DNA from: UBA4466 sp963925035
GTDB taxonomy: Bacteria; Bacteroidota; Bacteroidia; Flavobacteriales_D; Crocinitomicaceae
Assembly: GCA_963925035.1 (NCBI GenBank)
Contig: CAWUSK010000039.1
Span: forward strand, 37,345 to 101,344
DNA length: 64,000 bases
Reading direction: 5' to 3'
Shown: piece after piece, positions 54,537-64,000 of the stretch
How positions within the stretch are numbered: the stretch's first letter is position 1
Layout of the letters: every line of letters starts with the position of its first letter
Position numbers and translations under genes: made by a program
The notes under the pieces: model-generated
What the model was told of the DNA's origin: nothing
Seen by the model: only the letters and a program-made list of their open reading frames with translations
Databases searched by the model: none

Positions 54537-57500
54537 AACACATATTGCCCTGCTGCTCTTTATTTTTGTCTCAGCAATGGGCTTTGGGCAAACCTATGGA
54601 AATGAATGGATCAATTACAATCAATCTTATTACAGCTTTAAAGTCGTAAACACAGGTGTTTATAAACTCGATTATGCAACGCTAACTGCAGCAGGAATAC
54701 CAGTAAGTTCATTTCAATCTCAAAACATTCAAGTCTTTGGTAAGGAAAAGGAACTTCCATTGTATGTAATTGACAATGGTGATAATTCAATTGATACTGG
54801 AGATTTCATTCTTTTTTATGCTGAAAGAAATGATGGATGGCTCGATTCAACAATTTACCTTGACCCAGAAACCATTGGGAATCCAGCATACAGCTTATAC
54901 AACGATACCATTGAATATTTTTTTACCTGGAACAATTCTACTTCAAACCTTCGTTATTCTATTGAAACCGATGTTAATTTTGCTGGATACAGTTCAATTG
55001 AAGACTATATTCTTTACACGCACGAATTCAATTATAACAACGGTTATCAAGAAGGAGTTCGCTCGTCACAAAATTCTAGTTCATTCTACATGCCAGGAGA
55101 AGGTTGGGGAACTGGCAGTTATAATGGCGTTCCAAGTGGGACTGCATTAAGTTTAACGGCAAACACTCCAGCTCCATACACAGGGCCTAATGCACCGAAT
55201 GCGCTTTTTAAAGGTCTTTCTTCTTCTTCTTCTAATGCAGCGTCCACAGGAACTGGAAATCATCATTTGAGATGGGAAATTGGAGCCAGTAATGCTGTTT
55301 TAGCGGATACTATTTTTAATTCGTACGCTCAAATTAAAATTGAAAAAGAATTTAGCCCTAGTATACTCTCCAATGGATCAACTTCTGTAAATTGGAGGAT
55401 TATAAATGATCAAAATGCAATCACCGATTTCCAAGCTTTCAACTATTTTTCGATCAACTACCCGCGGACAACAAATTTCCAAGGAAACACAAAATTCAAC
55501 TTCAACGTAAAAAATAATCCACAAGGTAAAATTAGAATTGATGCAACAAATGTAGGAGCTTCAAACCCGCTGCTATTTGTTCATGGAGACTCGCCAAGAA
55601 TAATACCTTTTGCCAATTTTGGTGCTGGTCGTTCTGCCTTAATACCAAACAGTGGGAACGGAGTGAATCAACTTGTTATTTACATGGATTCCTCTCAAAT
55701 ATTGTTGGCAAACAATTTAAAGCCAGTCAATGGCAACGGAAGTTTTACGAATTTCATGACTTATCCAGGCGGAATTGAGGAAGCACTGCTTTTTATCTAT
55801 CACCCAAAACTATATTCGAGCACCTTAAATTATGAAGCGCATAGAACTTCTGCAGCTGGAGGTGGTTATAATGTCGTTATGGCAAATGTGAATGAATTAT
55901 ACCAACAGTTTGGAGGGGGAATTGAAAAGCATGTCAATGGTGTTCGTCGTTTTTCTCATTTTATATATAATAACTCAGTCATAAAACCAGTCGGATTATT
56001 TTTACTTGGTAAAGGAATACGTGAAGCGGAATATAATTCTGCATTATCAGACGGACCGGGATCTAGAAAAAACGTGCAGCGATTCCATGAATCTCTAATT
56101 CCGTCATTCGGACAACCTTCTAGTGATGTATGTATTACAGCAAATCTGGAAGGAGCATTTCCTTGGTCACCATTAATTCCAACAGGCAGGATTTCTGCTA
56201 GAACGGAAGTTGAGTTGAACGATTACCTGGATAAAGTAATTACGCATGATGCGAATCAAGACCCTAATTCCATTTATGACACGCCAAATAAAGATTGGCA
56301 GAAACATATATTGCATTTTGCAGGTGGCTCTGACATTGCGCAGCAGATTCAGTTTCAAAATTACATGAACAATTACAAAAACACCATAGAAGACAGTCTT
56401 TTCGGAGGTGTTGTTCACAGTATTTTCAAGCAGTCAAGTAATCCTCTTGACCCAACGATACTTAGTGGAATTACAGATAGAATCGAAAAAGGAGTTAGTT
56501 TGATGAGTTATTTTGGTCATTCTTCATCTACTAATAGTGGATTTGAAATCAACCTAGATCAGCCAACAAATTGGAATAACACTGGCAAATACCCGATGAT
56601 GCTTGTTAACTCATGCTACAATGGGAACATTTTTCAACTAGTCCCTTCCAAATCTGAAGAATTTGTCCAAGTCGCGAACTACGGAGCAATTGGATATATA
56701 GCTTCCGTTTCAGTAGGGTTTGATATTTATCTAAATCAATATTCTCGAAGTTTCTACAACCTCATTTCTCGGGATAAATATGGCGCGACCATTGGAAGTC
56801 AAATGCAACAAAATATTAGTGACCTTTATTTAACTGGCATAAGTAATTCCTATTTGGAGTCAACCTGCACGCAAATGGTACTAAATGGCGATCCAATGGT
56901 CAAACTGAATTGGCACCAAAATCCTGAAATCGAATTACTAGAGCAAAACGTTTCGTTTTTTCCAAACGACATAAACTTAACTGTTGACAGCATTGAGGTT
57001 AGAATTATTCTAACAAACCTTGGACATTCCACATTGGATACATTTAACCTTGAAGTTACGCGTAGCTTTCCTTCGAGCACTGTCGATTCGGTTTACAATT
57101 TTCTAATTCCAAAATTAAACTACAAAGACACATTAAAGTTTAAGGTTCCTTTACAGCCAAACATCTCTGTTGGAATGAATACCTTCAACATTAGAGCAGA
57201 TTTACCATCCGTAATTGGAGAGCAATACGATGAAATCAACAACAATCAAATTGTAAAAACTTTATTTATTAAAATTGATGGCATCTTACCAGTTGTGCCA
57301 TACGACTATGCTGTTGTGCCTGAAGATAGTGTAACGGTTAGAGCTTCCACAGTTAATCCAATTGCGCCTTACAAAACTTATCGTTTTGAACTAGACACTA
57401 CCGATTTATTTAATAGTCCAATGCATCGGTTTGCGCTCATTTCTGGACTCGGCGGGGTAAAAGAGGTAAATCCATCTGAATGGAAAAGTGTTAGTAGTGG

Positions 57501-59682
57501 ATTGCCTTCTCAACTCGTTTGTACAGATAGTACAGTTTATTTTTGGAGAGTTGCAATAGACTCCGTTGTTTTAGATTGGAGAGAACGTTCTTTTCAATAT
57601 ATAATTGATAAAACTGGCTGGGGACAAGATCACTTCTTTCAATTTAAGAAGAATGGATTTTTTGGTATTGATTATGACCGCCCAAACAGAAAACGAGACT
57701 TTGGATTATTTTCAAAGCTAATCACCTGCGACGCATACAGTTCAACAGCTGGAGCTGATATTTACTACAACGCCTGGTACATAGGTGGAACACAACAAGA
57801 TTACGGTATTTTAAATTATACACCAAAATTACATGTCGGAGTTATAGATCCAATAACGCTGGAATCGTGGGGAACACGATTTGTTAGCACTAATGAAAAT
57901 TTAACTCACAACTTCGGAAATAATAACGACAATTTCTTCCGATCAATGAAATATTTCACTTTCCATCAAGATGATCCTGCAAAGCTAGATGCATTTCAAA
58001 ACATGATCAACAATGAAATTCCTGATGGATATTATATATTGATTTATTCACCAATGTCCACAAGTTATGATTTATGGAATTCTCTCGATTCTACGGATAT
58101 GTATAACACATTCGCTGCGCTCGGATCAGATAGCATAAACGGTGACAGAATAAATGCTCCATTTGCTTTCTTCTGTAAAAAAGGAGATCCGTCAAGTGTT
58201 GTTGAAGTTTTCGCACAAGGAGCTACAGGCGATGCACATTTAACAGCTACCGCATTTGGAAGTGATGAAGGACAAGAGGCATCACCATTAATTGGCCCTT
58301 CTTCGAAATGGGGAAATGTGTATTGGAAACAAGACCCTTCTGAATTAAGTTCGGCTGATTCAACTGTTTTAACAATATCCACTTATAATATGGCGGGAGT
58401 GCTTCAGTCAAACATTGACATGCCTTTTACGCTAAACGATTCGTTAATTGACTTAAGCACAGTTGTTAACGCATCCCTTTATCCTTATATTAGTCTAAAG
58501 TGTCATTACGCAGATTATGTAACAAATACTCCTGCTCAAATCGATAGATGGCATGTATTATTCGACCCGCTTCCAGAAGCAGCCATTGACGGAACGACTG
58601 CCTATCTTTGGTCAGCTGGAGACACTTTAAGTGAAGGCCAAACAGTTGATTTTGCAATAGATATTCGCAACATTTATTCACTTGACATGGATTCTTTGCT
58701 TGTAAGCTATTGGGTTGAAGATGAGAATCAAGTCAAACATCCAATTCCATGCATACGTCAAGATTCGCTAAGAGTAAGTCAAGTTATTAGAGATACAATT
58801 ACATTCTCGACTTTGGGTCTGGGGGGAATCAATTCACTTTGGGTAGAAGTCAACCCATATGTAAACGGCAGTTTATATATAACGGACCAACCCGAACAGG
58901 AACATTTTAATAATCTCCTTCAGATTCCATTTTACGTAATCGCAGATGATAAAAATCCAATATTAGACGTTACATTCAATGGAAATCATATTTTGAATGG
59001 TGATATTATTGATCCAACCAGCGAAATTCTAATCACGCTCAAAGACGATAATGACTTTTTAATAATGGACAATGTTTCTGATACTGCCTTATTTGGTATT
59101 TACCTAACTTATCCATCCGGAAATGTAAAACGAATTCCATTTACAGACGCTCAAGGAAACACTGTAATGCAATGGATTCCGGCTGAAGCACAGAATAAAC
59201 GATTCAAAATAATTTGGCCATCAGAATTTACAGAAGATGGAAAATACACCTTAATGGTTCAAGGTACCGATCGAAGCGGAAACCTTTCTGGGGATATTGA
59301 CTATCGTGTTACGTTCGAAGTAATTCATGAATCTTCCATAACCAATATGATGAATTATCCGAATCCATTTAGCACGAGCACACGTTTTGTATTCACACTA
59401 ACTGGATCTGAAGAACCAGATGATATTCTGATACAAATCATGACAGTTACTGGTCGTGTAGTGAAAGAAATTAATGAATCGGAAATTGGACCAATTTACA
59501 TTGGTAGAAACATTACTGAGTTTGCCTGGGACGGAACAGATGAGTTTGGTGACCCACTAGCGAATGGTGTTTATTTGTATCGCGTAAAAGCAAAGATAAA
59601 TGGTGAAGATATCAAGCACAGAGAATCCGGTGCTGATGTTCACTTTAGAAAAGACTTTGGTAAAATGTACTTGATGCGTTAG
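54523..59682 (+). CDS. porU2: Gingipain-like C25 peptidase, PorU/PorU2-type type IX sortase
   Basis: 1719 residues from the GTG at 54523, which gives the signal peptide MKNFKTHIALLLFIFVSAMG (an in-frame TTG at 54511 adds four residues). The C25 catalytic dyad is visible: His666 in LMSYFGHSSSTN and Cys698 in LVNSCYNGNIF. CARDB-like beta domains follow (IILTNLGHSTLDTFNL), then a C-terminal FlgD/type IX sorting-like domain (NYPNPFSTSTRFVF, GVYLYRVKA, DFGKMYLMR). PorU removes the cargo sorting domain and links the protein to A-LPS. Length and Ig domains favour the PorU2 form. Its start overlaps porV by 14 bases. Confidence 0.88.
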   Translation: MKNFKTHIALLLFIFVSAMGFGQTYGNEWINYNQSYYSFKVVNTGVYKLDYATLTAAGIPVSSFQSQNIQVFGKEKELPLYVIDNGDNSIDTGDFILFYAERNDGWLDSTIYLDPETIGNPAYSLYNDTIEYFFTWNNSTSNLRYSIETDVNFAGYSSIEDYILYTHEFNYNNGYQEGVRSSQNSSSFYMPGEGWGTGSYNGVPSGTALSLTANTPAPYTGPNAPNALFKGLSSSSSNAASTGTGNHHLRWEIGASNAVLADTIFNSYAQIKIEKEFSPSILSNGSTSVNWRIINDQNAITDFQAFNYFSINYPRTTNFQGNTKFNFNVKNNPQGKIRIDATNVGASNPLLFVHGDSPRIIPFANFGAGRSALIPNSGNGVNQLVIYMDSSQILLANNLKPVNGNGSFTNFMTYPGGIEEALLFIYHPKLYSSTLNYEAHRTSAAGGGYNVVMANVNELYQQFGGGIEKHVNGVRRFSHFIYNNSVIKPVGLFLLGKGIREAEYNSALSDGPGSRKNVQRFHESLIPSFGQPSSDVCITANLEGAFPWSPLIPTGRISARTEVELNDYLDKVITHDANQDPNSIYDTPNKDWQKHILHFAGGSDIAQQIQFQNYMNNYKNTIEDSLFGGVVHSIFKQSSNPLDPTILSGITDRIEKGVSLMSYFGHSSSTNSGFEINLDQPTNWNNTGKYPMMLVNSCYNGNIFQLVPSKSEEFVQVANYGAIGYIASVSVGFDIYLNQYSRSFYNLISRDKYGATIGSQMQQNISDLYLTGISNSYLESTCTQMVLNGDPMVKLNWHQNPEIELLEQNVSFFPNDINLTVDSIEVRIILTNLGHSTLDTFNLEVTRSFPSSTVDSVYNFLIPKLNYKDTLKFKVPLQPNISVGMNTFNIRADLPSVIGEQYDEINNNQIVKTLFIKIDGILPVVPYDYAVVPEDSVTVRASTVNPIAPYKTYRFELDTTDLFNSPMHRFALISGLGGVKEVNPSEWKSVSSGLPSQLVCTDSTVYFWRVAIDSVVLDWRERSFQYIIDKTGWGQDHFFQFKKNGFFGIDYDRPNRKRDFGLFSKLITCDAYSSTAGADIYYNAWYIGGTQQDYGILNYTPKLHVGVIDPITLESWGTRFVSTNENLTHNFGNNNDNFFRSMKYFTFHQDDPAKLDAFQNMINNEIPDGYYILIYSPMSTSYDLWNSLDSTDMYNTFAALGSDSINGDRINAPFAFFCKKGDPSSVVEVFAQGATGDAHLTATAFGSDEGQEASPLIGPSSKWGNVYWKQDPSELSSADSTVLTISTYNMAGVLQSNIDMPFTLNDSLIDLSTVVNASLYPYISLKCHYADYVTNTPAQIDRWHVLFDPLPEAAIDGTTAYLWSAGDTLSEGQTVDFAIDIRNIYSLDMDSLLVSYWVEDENQVKHPIPCIRQDSLRVSQVIRDTITFSTLGLGGINSLWVEVNPYVNGSLYITDQPEQEHFNNLLQIPFYVIADDKNPILDVTFNGNHILNGDIIDPTSEILITLKDDNDFLIMDNVSDTALFGIYLTYPSGNVKRIPFTDAQGNTVMQWIPAEAQNKRFKIIWPSEFTEDGKYTLMVQGTDRSGNLSGDIDYRVTFEVIHESSITNMMNYPNPFSTSTRFVFTLTGSEEPDDILIQIMTVTGRVVKEINESEIGPIYIGRNITEFAWDGTDEFGDPLANGVYLYRVKAKINGEDIKHRESGADVHFRKDFGKMYLMR

Positions 59683-60908
59683 AAGAAACGGCAACTGAAA
59701 ATCGCTGTATCATCTACCAAGTCCAACGGTCCTTTCCATTCATCTAGCTTGGAGAAAATCAAATTATTCATATCATCCATTTTCAATGGGTAATAATTAT
59801 GAACCAATTTGACCAATCGCTCAGTTCCGAAAAATTCTTCAGCTTCATTTTCTAACTCAACAACGCCGTCTGTATATAATACAATGGTTGTATTTGGACT
59901 TAAATGCTTTTCTCCAATATTGATAAAGGGAAGTTCATCCAACATTCCCAAACCAATACAGCCTTCTTGTAGGTCTTCAAAAGTTTTCCCATTTGTAATG
60001 AACGGGTGATTGTGCCCTGCATTGACGTAACTCAACTTGCGAGAAGTTGCATCATAATGCGCTAAGAAAAAAGTAATGAATTTCTCACCTTTGGCACTTT
60101 TCATCACTTTCTTATTCAATTCTTCAATCAATGTTTTCATGTCAAACCGCTGATAGTCGAATAAGGTGCGAATTGTCGCTTGAAAGTTTGCCATCAGCAT
60201 TGCTGCGGCTATTCCTTTTCCTGAAACGTCTGCAATACAAATAATGTATTCATCATCGCCCAAGGGAATGAAATCGTAATAATCTCCCCCAACTTCATGT
60301 CGTGGAGTATATTTTGCAGAGATATCCATTCGTGAATTCGACGGTAAATCCTCAGGAAACAAGAGCTTTTGCATCGTTGAAGCAATTTCCAACTCCTTCT
60401 TAAAACGTTCTTGTCCGATACTTACTTTTGTCATACGTTTGTTTTCAATCGCAACGACAATCATGTTCGCCAACGTTTGCAAGAAACTCATGTAATTTAA
60501 AGCTTGAGTCAAATATTTCCCATTGTACTCTACTCCTTTCACTAATAAGTATGCAAGAGGAAATCCTTTATGGTAAACAGGAACAACAACATCAAATTCA
60601 CTTAATAATTTTGATTTAGAAGACTCAATCATCGTGATTTCTTTAAATCTTCCTAATTCACCTTCTATATCTAAATCGTGCACTTTACCTTTGTAACCAA
60701 CACGTAACAAACAATTCCAATCTTCTTGTTTATTGAATAAAACAAATCGCTCGTAACCCAATTGTTCATGAACAATAAACTCAAACAACTTTGTAATAGT
60801 CTCAACGTTTTTATTTGAATTAATCGCAGTCGTTATCTCCAATAGAGAATTCAACTTAAAATCTTTAAGCTCAATCTGATTCTCTAAATTCTTAACAAGT
60901 TGCTCCAA
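59679..60908 (-). CDS. GAF-PP2C (SpoIIE-type) serine phosphatase
   Basis: 409 residues, TTG start. A short helical N-terminus, a GAF-like sensor (about 25-160) and a SpoIIE/PP2C catalytic domain (about 180-409) with EIASTMQKLLFPEDLP, HEVGGDYYDFIPLGDDEYIICIADVSGKG (metal-binding Asp residues), YVNAGHNHPF, TIVLYTDGVVELEN and LVDDTAIFSC. Such phosphatases act on anti-sigma-factor antagonists or other phosphoserine proteins. No partner kinase or antagonist is nearby. It converges on the PorU2-type gene with a four-base overlap. Confidence 0.93.
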   Translation of the reverse strand: MEQLVKNLENQIELKDFKLNSLLEITTAINSNKNVETITKLFEFIVHEQLGYERFVLFNKQEDWNCLLRVGYKGKVHDLDIEGELGRFKEITMIESSKSKLLSEFDVVVPVYHKGFPLAYLLVKGVEYNGKYLTQALNYMSFLQTLANMIVVAIENKRMTKVSIGQERFKKELEIASTMQKLLFPEDLPSNSRMDISAKYTPRHEVGGDYYDFIPLGDDEYIICIADVSGKGIAAAMLMANFQATIRTLFDYQRFDMKTLIEELNKKVMKSAKGEKFITFFLAHYDATSRKLSYVNAGHNHPFITNGKTFEDLQEGCIGLGMLDELPFINIGEKHLSPNTTIVLYTDGVVELENEAEEFFGTERLVKLVHNYYPLKMDDMNNLIFSKLDEWKGPLDLVDDTAIFSCRFF

Positions 60909-60913
60909 GTATT

Positions 60914-61840
60914 TTATAAATTATTTATGATTTCAGGAAGTCGCTTAATTGCTGCAATTTCTCTGAATTTAACTTTGTAATCATCGCAAGGACTCCCGAA
61001 ATAGGTCTTTCCTTCATCCAGGTTTTTTCCAATTCCCGATTGAGCAAAGACTGTTACTCCATTTTCCAATGTGACATCGCTCGCACATCCAACTTGACCC
61101 CAAAGCGTAACGTTATCTTTAATTGTAACGCAACCCGCAACTCCGACTTGTGCCGCCATCAAACAGTCTTTTCCGACAACAGTATCGTGACCAATTTGAA
61201 CTAAATTATCAATCTTAGTGCCTTCTCCAATAATCGTCGTTGCAGAAACTCCAGCGTCAATTGTACACAAAGCACCAATTTCAACATTCTTTTTCAAGTG
61301 AACATTTCCACATGTATGCATTCGATCGTAACCCGAAGATTTCTTTTTATAATAAAATGCTGAATGTCCGATTACAGTATTTGGTCCGATAACGACATTT
61401 TCCTCAATGATTGTATTGTCTCCAATTACCACACCAGCTCCAATTCTAGTATTTGCACCAATTTTCACATTGTGTCCAATGAAAACATTTGGGTAAATAA
61501 TGGCTGTTAAATCAATCACACACTGTTCACCTATCATGAACGATTGCGGGACAAATGGCGAAAAATGCTTCGCTAATTTATTGTAATCGTCAAATGGAGC
61601 AGTTGAAATAATCAATGCTTTTCCTTCTGGACATTCAACTTCCTTGTCAATCAATATCGTTGTTGCAGCGCTGTTTAATGCCTTGTCATAATATTTTGGA
61701 TGGTCAACAAAAACAAGATCTCCTGTTTCAACACGGTGAATCTCATTCAATCCAACTACTAAATGCCTTTCGTTTCCAACAAAAGAACAATTAATGATTT
61801 CGGCGACTTCTTTTACGGTAAGTGCTTGTTTAAATTTCAT
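60914..61840 (-). CDS. lpxD: LpxD-like UDP-3-O-acylglucosamine N-acyltransferase paralogue
   Basis: 308 residues, shorter than classical LpxD (about 340). N-terminal uridine-binding-like region (EVAEIINCSFVGNERHLVVGLNEIHRVETGDLVFVDHPKYY), then a left-handed beta-helix of hexapeptides (IYPNVFIGHNVKIGANTRIGAGVVIGDN) and the catalytic-His block NLVQIGHDTVVGKDCLMAAQVGVAG. LpxD adds a 3-hydroxyacyl chain to the 2-amino group of the lipid A precursor. Bacteroidota often carry more than one LpxD-like gene (recalled), so this may be a paralogue with another substrate. Five bases before the phosphatase gene. Confidence 0.85.
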   Translation of the reverse strand: MKFKQALTVKEVAEIINCSFVGNERHLVVGLNEIHRVETGDLVFVDHPKYYDKALNSAATTILIDKEVECPEGKALIISTAPFDDYNKLAKHFSPFVPQSFMIGEQCVIDLTAIIYPNVFIGHNVKIGANTRIGAGVVIGDNTIIEENVVIGPNTVIGHSAFYYKKKSSGYDRMHTCGNVHLKKNVEIGALCTIDAGVSATTIIGEGTKIDNLVQIGHDTVVGKDCLMAAQVGVAGCVTIKDNVTLWGQVGCASDVTLENGVTVFAQSGIGKNLDEGKTYFGSPCDDYKVKFREIAAIKRLPEIINNL

Positions 61841-61977
61841 GGGAAAACTTTGTAAAGTAAAACTACGAGATTTGAATGCTTGTTTTTTTGTCGATTCGAA
61901 ATGTTATCCTCCTCATTTTGTTAATAGAGAAATGAACTTAATTAATTGTTTGGTGTACTAAAAACCCAAAGACAATT

Positions 61978-62430
61978 ATGAAAAAACTTCTTCTTCAACT
62001 CACATTAATTATTGGGTTTTATTCAACAGCACAAACAGATGTTATTGCGCTTAAAAGTCATTCCGGGAACTTATCAGAAATCAGCCGAGACAACTCAAAT
62101 TTTGGACTAGACGAATCCATGTTTATTGACAGTGTAATTTACATTGGTGGTGACTGCTACGTTGAAGTTCGTGACGCCTGGGGGAATTTTCAATCCAGAG
62201 ATACCATTTGCGACAACACCTATTTCAAGGAGCATGGTTACTCTTATGAATCTGCATCAAAAATGTATCGAAACAACACGGTTTTAGTAGGATTTAAGAA
62301 GCCGAACAAAATCAATGACAATTCAAAAAATTGGAACAGAACGAACAGTACAACATGGTTTGTGGCACTAGTCTTATCCATGTCCGTCTTCTATGTTGTG
62401 TTTCCAATCGGAAAAAAGGATAAAAATTGA
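61978..62430 (+). CDS. Exported hypothetical protein with C-terminal membrane helix
   Basis: 150 residues. Signal peptide about 1-19 (LLLQLTLIIGFYSTAQ). The mature part has CYVEVRDAWGNFQSRDTIC with a possible disulfide pair and no family I recognise. A hydrophobic helix near 129-144 (WFVALVLSMSVFYVVFPIG) ends in basic KKDKN, an arrangement consistent with anchoring. Its stop overlaps the next gene's TTG start by four bases (TTGA), so they are co-translated. Confidence 0.72.
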   Translation: MKKLLLQLTLIIGFYSTAQTDVIALKSHSGNLSEISRDNSNFGLDESMFIDSVIYIGGDCYVEVRDAWGNFQSRDTICDNTYFKEHGYSYESASKMYRNNTVLVGFKKPNKINDNSKNWNRTNSTTWFVALVLSMSVFYVVFPIGKKDKN

Positions 62431-63506
62431 GACACATTTTAAGAAATACAGTTGGAATTTGGTTGGTGTCATTTAGTGTGACAGTGCCTTTTCCTTACTA
62501 TTTCATTGGTTCATTTTTTAGTGCCTCATCCGATTCGGAAATTTTGTATTTGATAGCATTGTACGTGCTTCTATTTTCAATAACAGCAGCAATTCTTTAC
62601 TCAAAATGCGTCAAATCGGATAAAATCAAATTGGAGGATTTGCTTCGGACAATAGTCGCTTACATTCTTTCATTCTTCCTATTGAAATATGGCGTTGATA
62701 AATTACTGTTACAACAGTTCTACACGCCTAAACCAAACATTCTATTTACGCCAGTTGGAGAAATGAGTAAGGACATTTTGTTCTGGACAAGCATGGGAAC
62801 TTCAACATCCTATAATTGGTTCATGGCGCTTCTTGAAATCATTCCAGGTTTACTTTTACTTCATTCAAAAACACGTGAATTAGGAGCTTTAATTGCTTTT
62901 GGAGTATTACTCAATGTCTTTATGGTGAATGTTGGTTTTGACATCAGCGTGAAGCTCTTTTCCTTGTATTTGTTCATCTGTTCTATCTATTTAATTCAAC
63001 CTTTTACATCGAAGTTAATTCGACTCTTAACAATGAAAAAAGAAGTTCAGTTAGCCACAGCTCCAAAACTTTTGTCTTCTTCCCCTCTGATAAAACGTCT
63101 ATTAAAAAGTGCTGTAATTTGTTTTTTCATATTGGAAATAAGTATTCCATACTTAAATCAAACCGCTCAACTCAACGAATTTATTGGCGCATATAAAGTC
63201 AATTCATCTTCGATGCTTTTTGGTAACAATTTAAAGCGCATCTACATTCACAGCGAAGAGTATTTCATAATAGAAGATAACGAAGGCCAATTCCATGATT
63301 ATAATTCAACGATAACAGGAAATTATATTCATTTACTAGATCAAAAAGTGGGTTTTCAAATTCACCAACATGAATCAAAGACGGAATTCAGAACGATTGG
63401 CTTATCAGATGTAAAATCAATTTCTACAACACGCATCGAATTGAACCAACTTCCAGCAATGCAAGACGATTTTCATTGGACAGTTGAAGGAATGATTGGC
63501 GAATAA
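62427..63506 (+). CDS. DoxX-like multi-pass membrane protein
   Basis: 359 residues, TTG start. About eight hydrophobic segments, with LLKYGVDKLLLQQFYTPKPN and WFMALLEIIPGLLLLHSKTRELGALIAFGVLLNVFMVNVGFDISVKLFSLYLF resembling the DoxX/DoxD arrangement. A soluble C-terminal part of about 95 residues follows (IYIHSEEYFIIEDNEGQF ... WTVEGMIGE), predicted outside the membrane. The function is unknown; co-translation with the exported protein suggests a two-component envelope unit. Confidence 0.75.
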   Translation: MRHILRNTVGIWLVSFSVTVPFPYYFIGSFFSASSDSEILYLIALYVLLFSITAAILYSKCVKSDKIKLEDLLRTIVAYILSFFLLKYGVDKLLLQQFYTPKPNILFTPVGEMSKDILFWTSMGTSTSYNWFMALLEIIPGLLLLHSKTRELGALIAFGVLLNVFMVNVGFDISVKLFSLYLFICSIYLIQPFTSKLIRLLTMKKEVQLATAPKLLSSSPLIKRLLKSAVICFFILEISIPYLNQTAQLNEFIGAYKVNSSSMLFGNNLKRIYIHSEEYFIIEDNEGQFHDYNSTITGNYIHLLDQKVGFQIHQHESKTEFRTIGLSDVKSISTTRIELNQLPAMQDDFHWTVEGMIGE

Positions 63507-63516
63507 ACTGGTATTT

Positions 63517-64000
63517 CTAATACCCCAACAATTCTTCAAGCGCTGTTTTAACTTTCTCTGCATTTGGCAATAGCTCCGCTTCTAAGATAGAATTCAATGG
63601 AATTGCTGGTGTATCAACTGCCCCAACAATACTTATCGGCGCATCAAGAGATTTAAAATTATCACGTTGAATTCTTCCTGCCAAACCAAGAGTGAATGAT
63701 GCTTCTACAGATTCCTCTGTCACCAACATCACTTTTCCGTGCTTTTTGGATACCTCATTGATTTTATCAAAATCCAATGGGTTCAGTGTTCTTAAATCAA
63801 TGATTTCAACTTTTCCTTCGAAAGATTTAGTAGCTTCAAGTGACCAATAAACACCCATTCCATAGGTAATTATCACACATGATTCACCTTTGTCAATTGC
63901 AGCTTCAGAAGCTTCTTGAACAACGCGCGCCTTCCCGAAAGGAATGATATAATCTTCGTCCGGCTCAATTGACATTGCTCCTTCTGTTCCTTTTATCTTA
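63517..64000 (-). CDS. 2-oxoacid dehydrogenase E1 component beta subunit, partial
   Basis: The frame continues past the window end (KIKGTEGAMSIEPDE), so the 5' part is missing and the Met at 63975 is internal. The visible 161 residues are the C-terminal transketolase domain of an E1-beta: IIPFGKARVVQEASE, CVIITYGMGVYWSLEA, VEIIDLRTLNPLDFDKI, VTEESVEASFTLGLAG and the APISIVGAVDTPAIPLN block. It may belong to pyruvate or branched-chain 2-oxoacid dehydrogenase; the fragment does not decide which. Confidence 0.9.
   Translation of the reverse strand, partial: KIKGTEGAMSIEPDEDYIIPFGKARVVQEASEAAIDKGESCVIITYGMGVYWSLEATKSFEGKVEIIDLRTLNPLDFDKINEVSKKHGKVMLVTEESVEASFTLGLAGRIQRDNFKSLDAPISIVGAVDTPAIPLNSILEAELLPNAEKVKTALEELLGY

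Noticed and set aside
54770..55150. Plus-strand ORF of 126 residues
   Set aside because: Lies in another frame of the sortase gene, which has a clear signal peptide and catalytic dyad; shadow.

Overview
The window is AT-rich chromosomal DNA from a member of the Bacteroidota, most likely order Flavobacteriales. A Crocinitomicaceae/Fluviicola-type organism is a guess. Support comes from type IX secretion genes (porV followed by a gingipain-like sortase), PorV/PorQ-family outer-membrane proteins, a TonB receptor with a carboxypeptidase-regulatory-like N-terminus, PD40/OmpA/DUF1573 envelope proteins, a bacterial GGGP synthase, and Bacteroidota-type TAnnTTTG -7 promoter elements. I see no tRNA, rRNA, CRISPR array, transposase or phage gene.

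Layout. (1) 1-5.5 kb: the 3' part of a TPR-PD40-OmpA-DUF1573 envelope protein, two tandem multi-pass acyltransferase-like proteins, and a secreted SGNH/PKD hydrolase. (2) 5.5-15.6 kb, minus strand: HIT protein and greA, then a three-gene operon closed by a terminator: TonB-dependent receptor, 1405-residue secreted protein, PorV-like barrel. (3) 15.9-19.5 kb: housekeeping genes (GGGP synthase, nadC, DUF4783, rlmH) with two repeat-bearing gaps. (4) 19.5-41.2 kb, plus strand: a large surface-polysaccharide locus. It has two Wzx-type flippases, a possible polymerase, two DegT-type proteins, WbqC, a GNAT acetyltransferase, five glycosyltransferases, the HisH2/HisF2/WbpG acetamidino cassette, a methyltransferase, asparagine synthase, and an MBOAT/SGNH O-acylation pair. 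rdgB lies among them. (5) 41.2-45.7 kb: monomeric isocitrate dehydrogenase, a thioredoxin-fold membrane protein, a small lipoprotein and an OmpA-family protein. (6) 45.7-49.9 kb, minus strand: the rplM-rpsI-rpsB-tsf-pyrH-frr translation cluster. (7) 50-53.3 kb, minus strand: crotonase-fold enzyme, RRM RNA-binding protein, coiled-coil membrane protein, purS, pssA. (8) 53.4-64 kb: porV and a PorU2-type sortase, a GAF/PP2C phosphatase, an LpxD-like acyltransferase, an exported protein with a DoxX-like membrane protein, and a 2-oxoacid dehydrogenase E1-beta cut by the window end.

How they fit together: much of the window builds the cell surface. The polysaccharide locus probably makes a glycan carrying an acetamidino sugar, with sugar-tailoring enzymes (DegT/WbqC/GNAT) and O-acylation. 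PorV and the C25 sortase belong to the machinery that exports type IX cargo and attaches it to surface glycolipid. The TonB receptor / large secreted protein / PorV-like operon is the best candidate here for an uncharacterised surface system. Its parts suggest export and outer-membrane docking of the 1405-residue protein next to a receptor that has no SusD partner.
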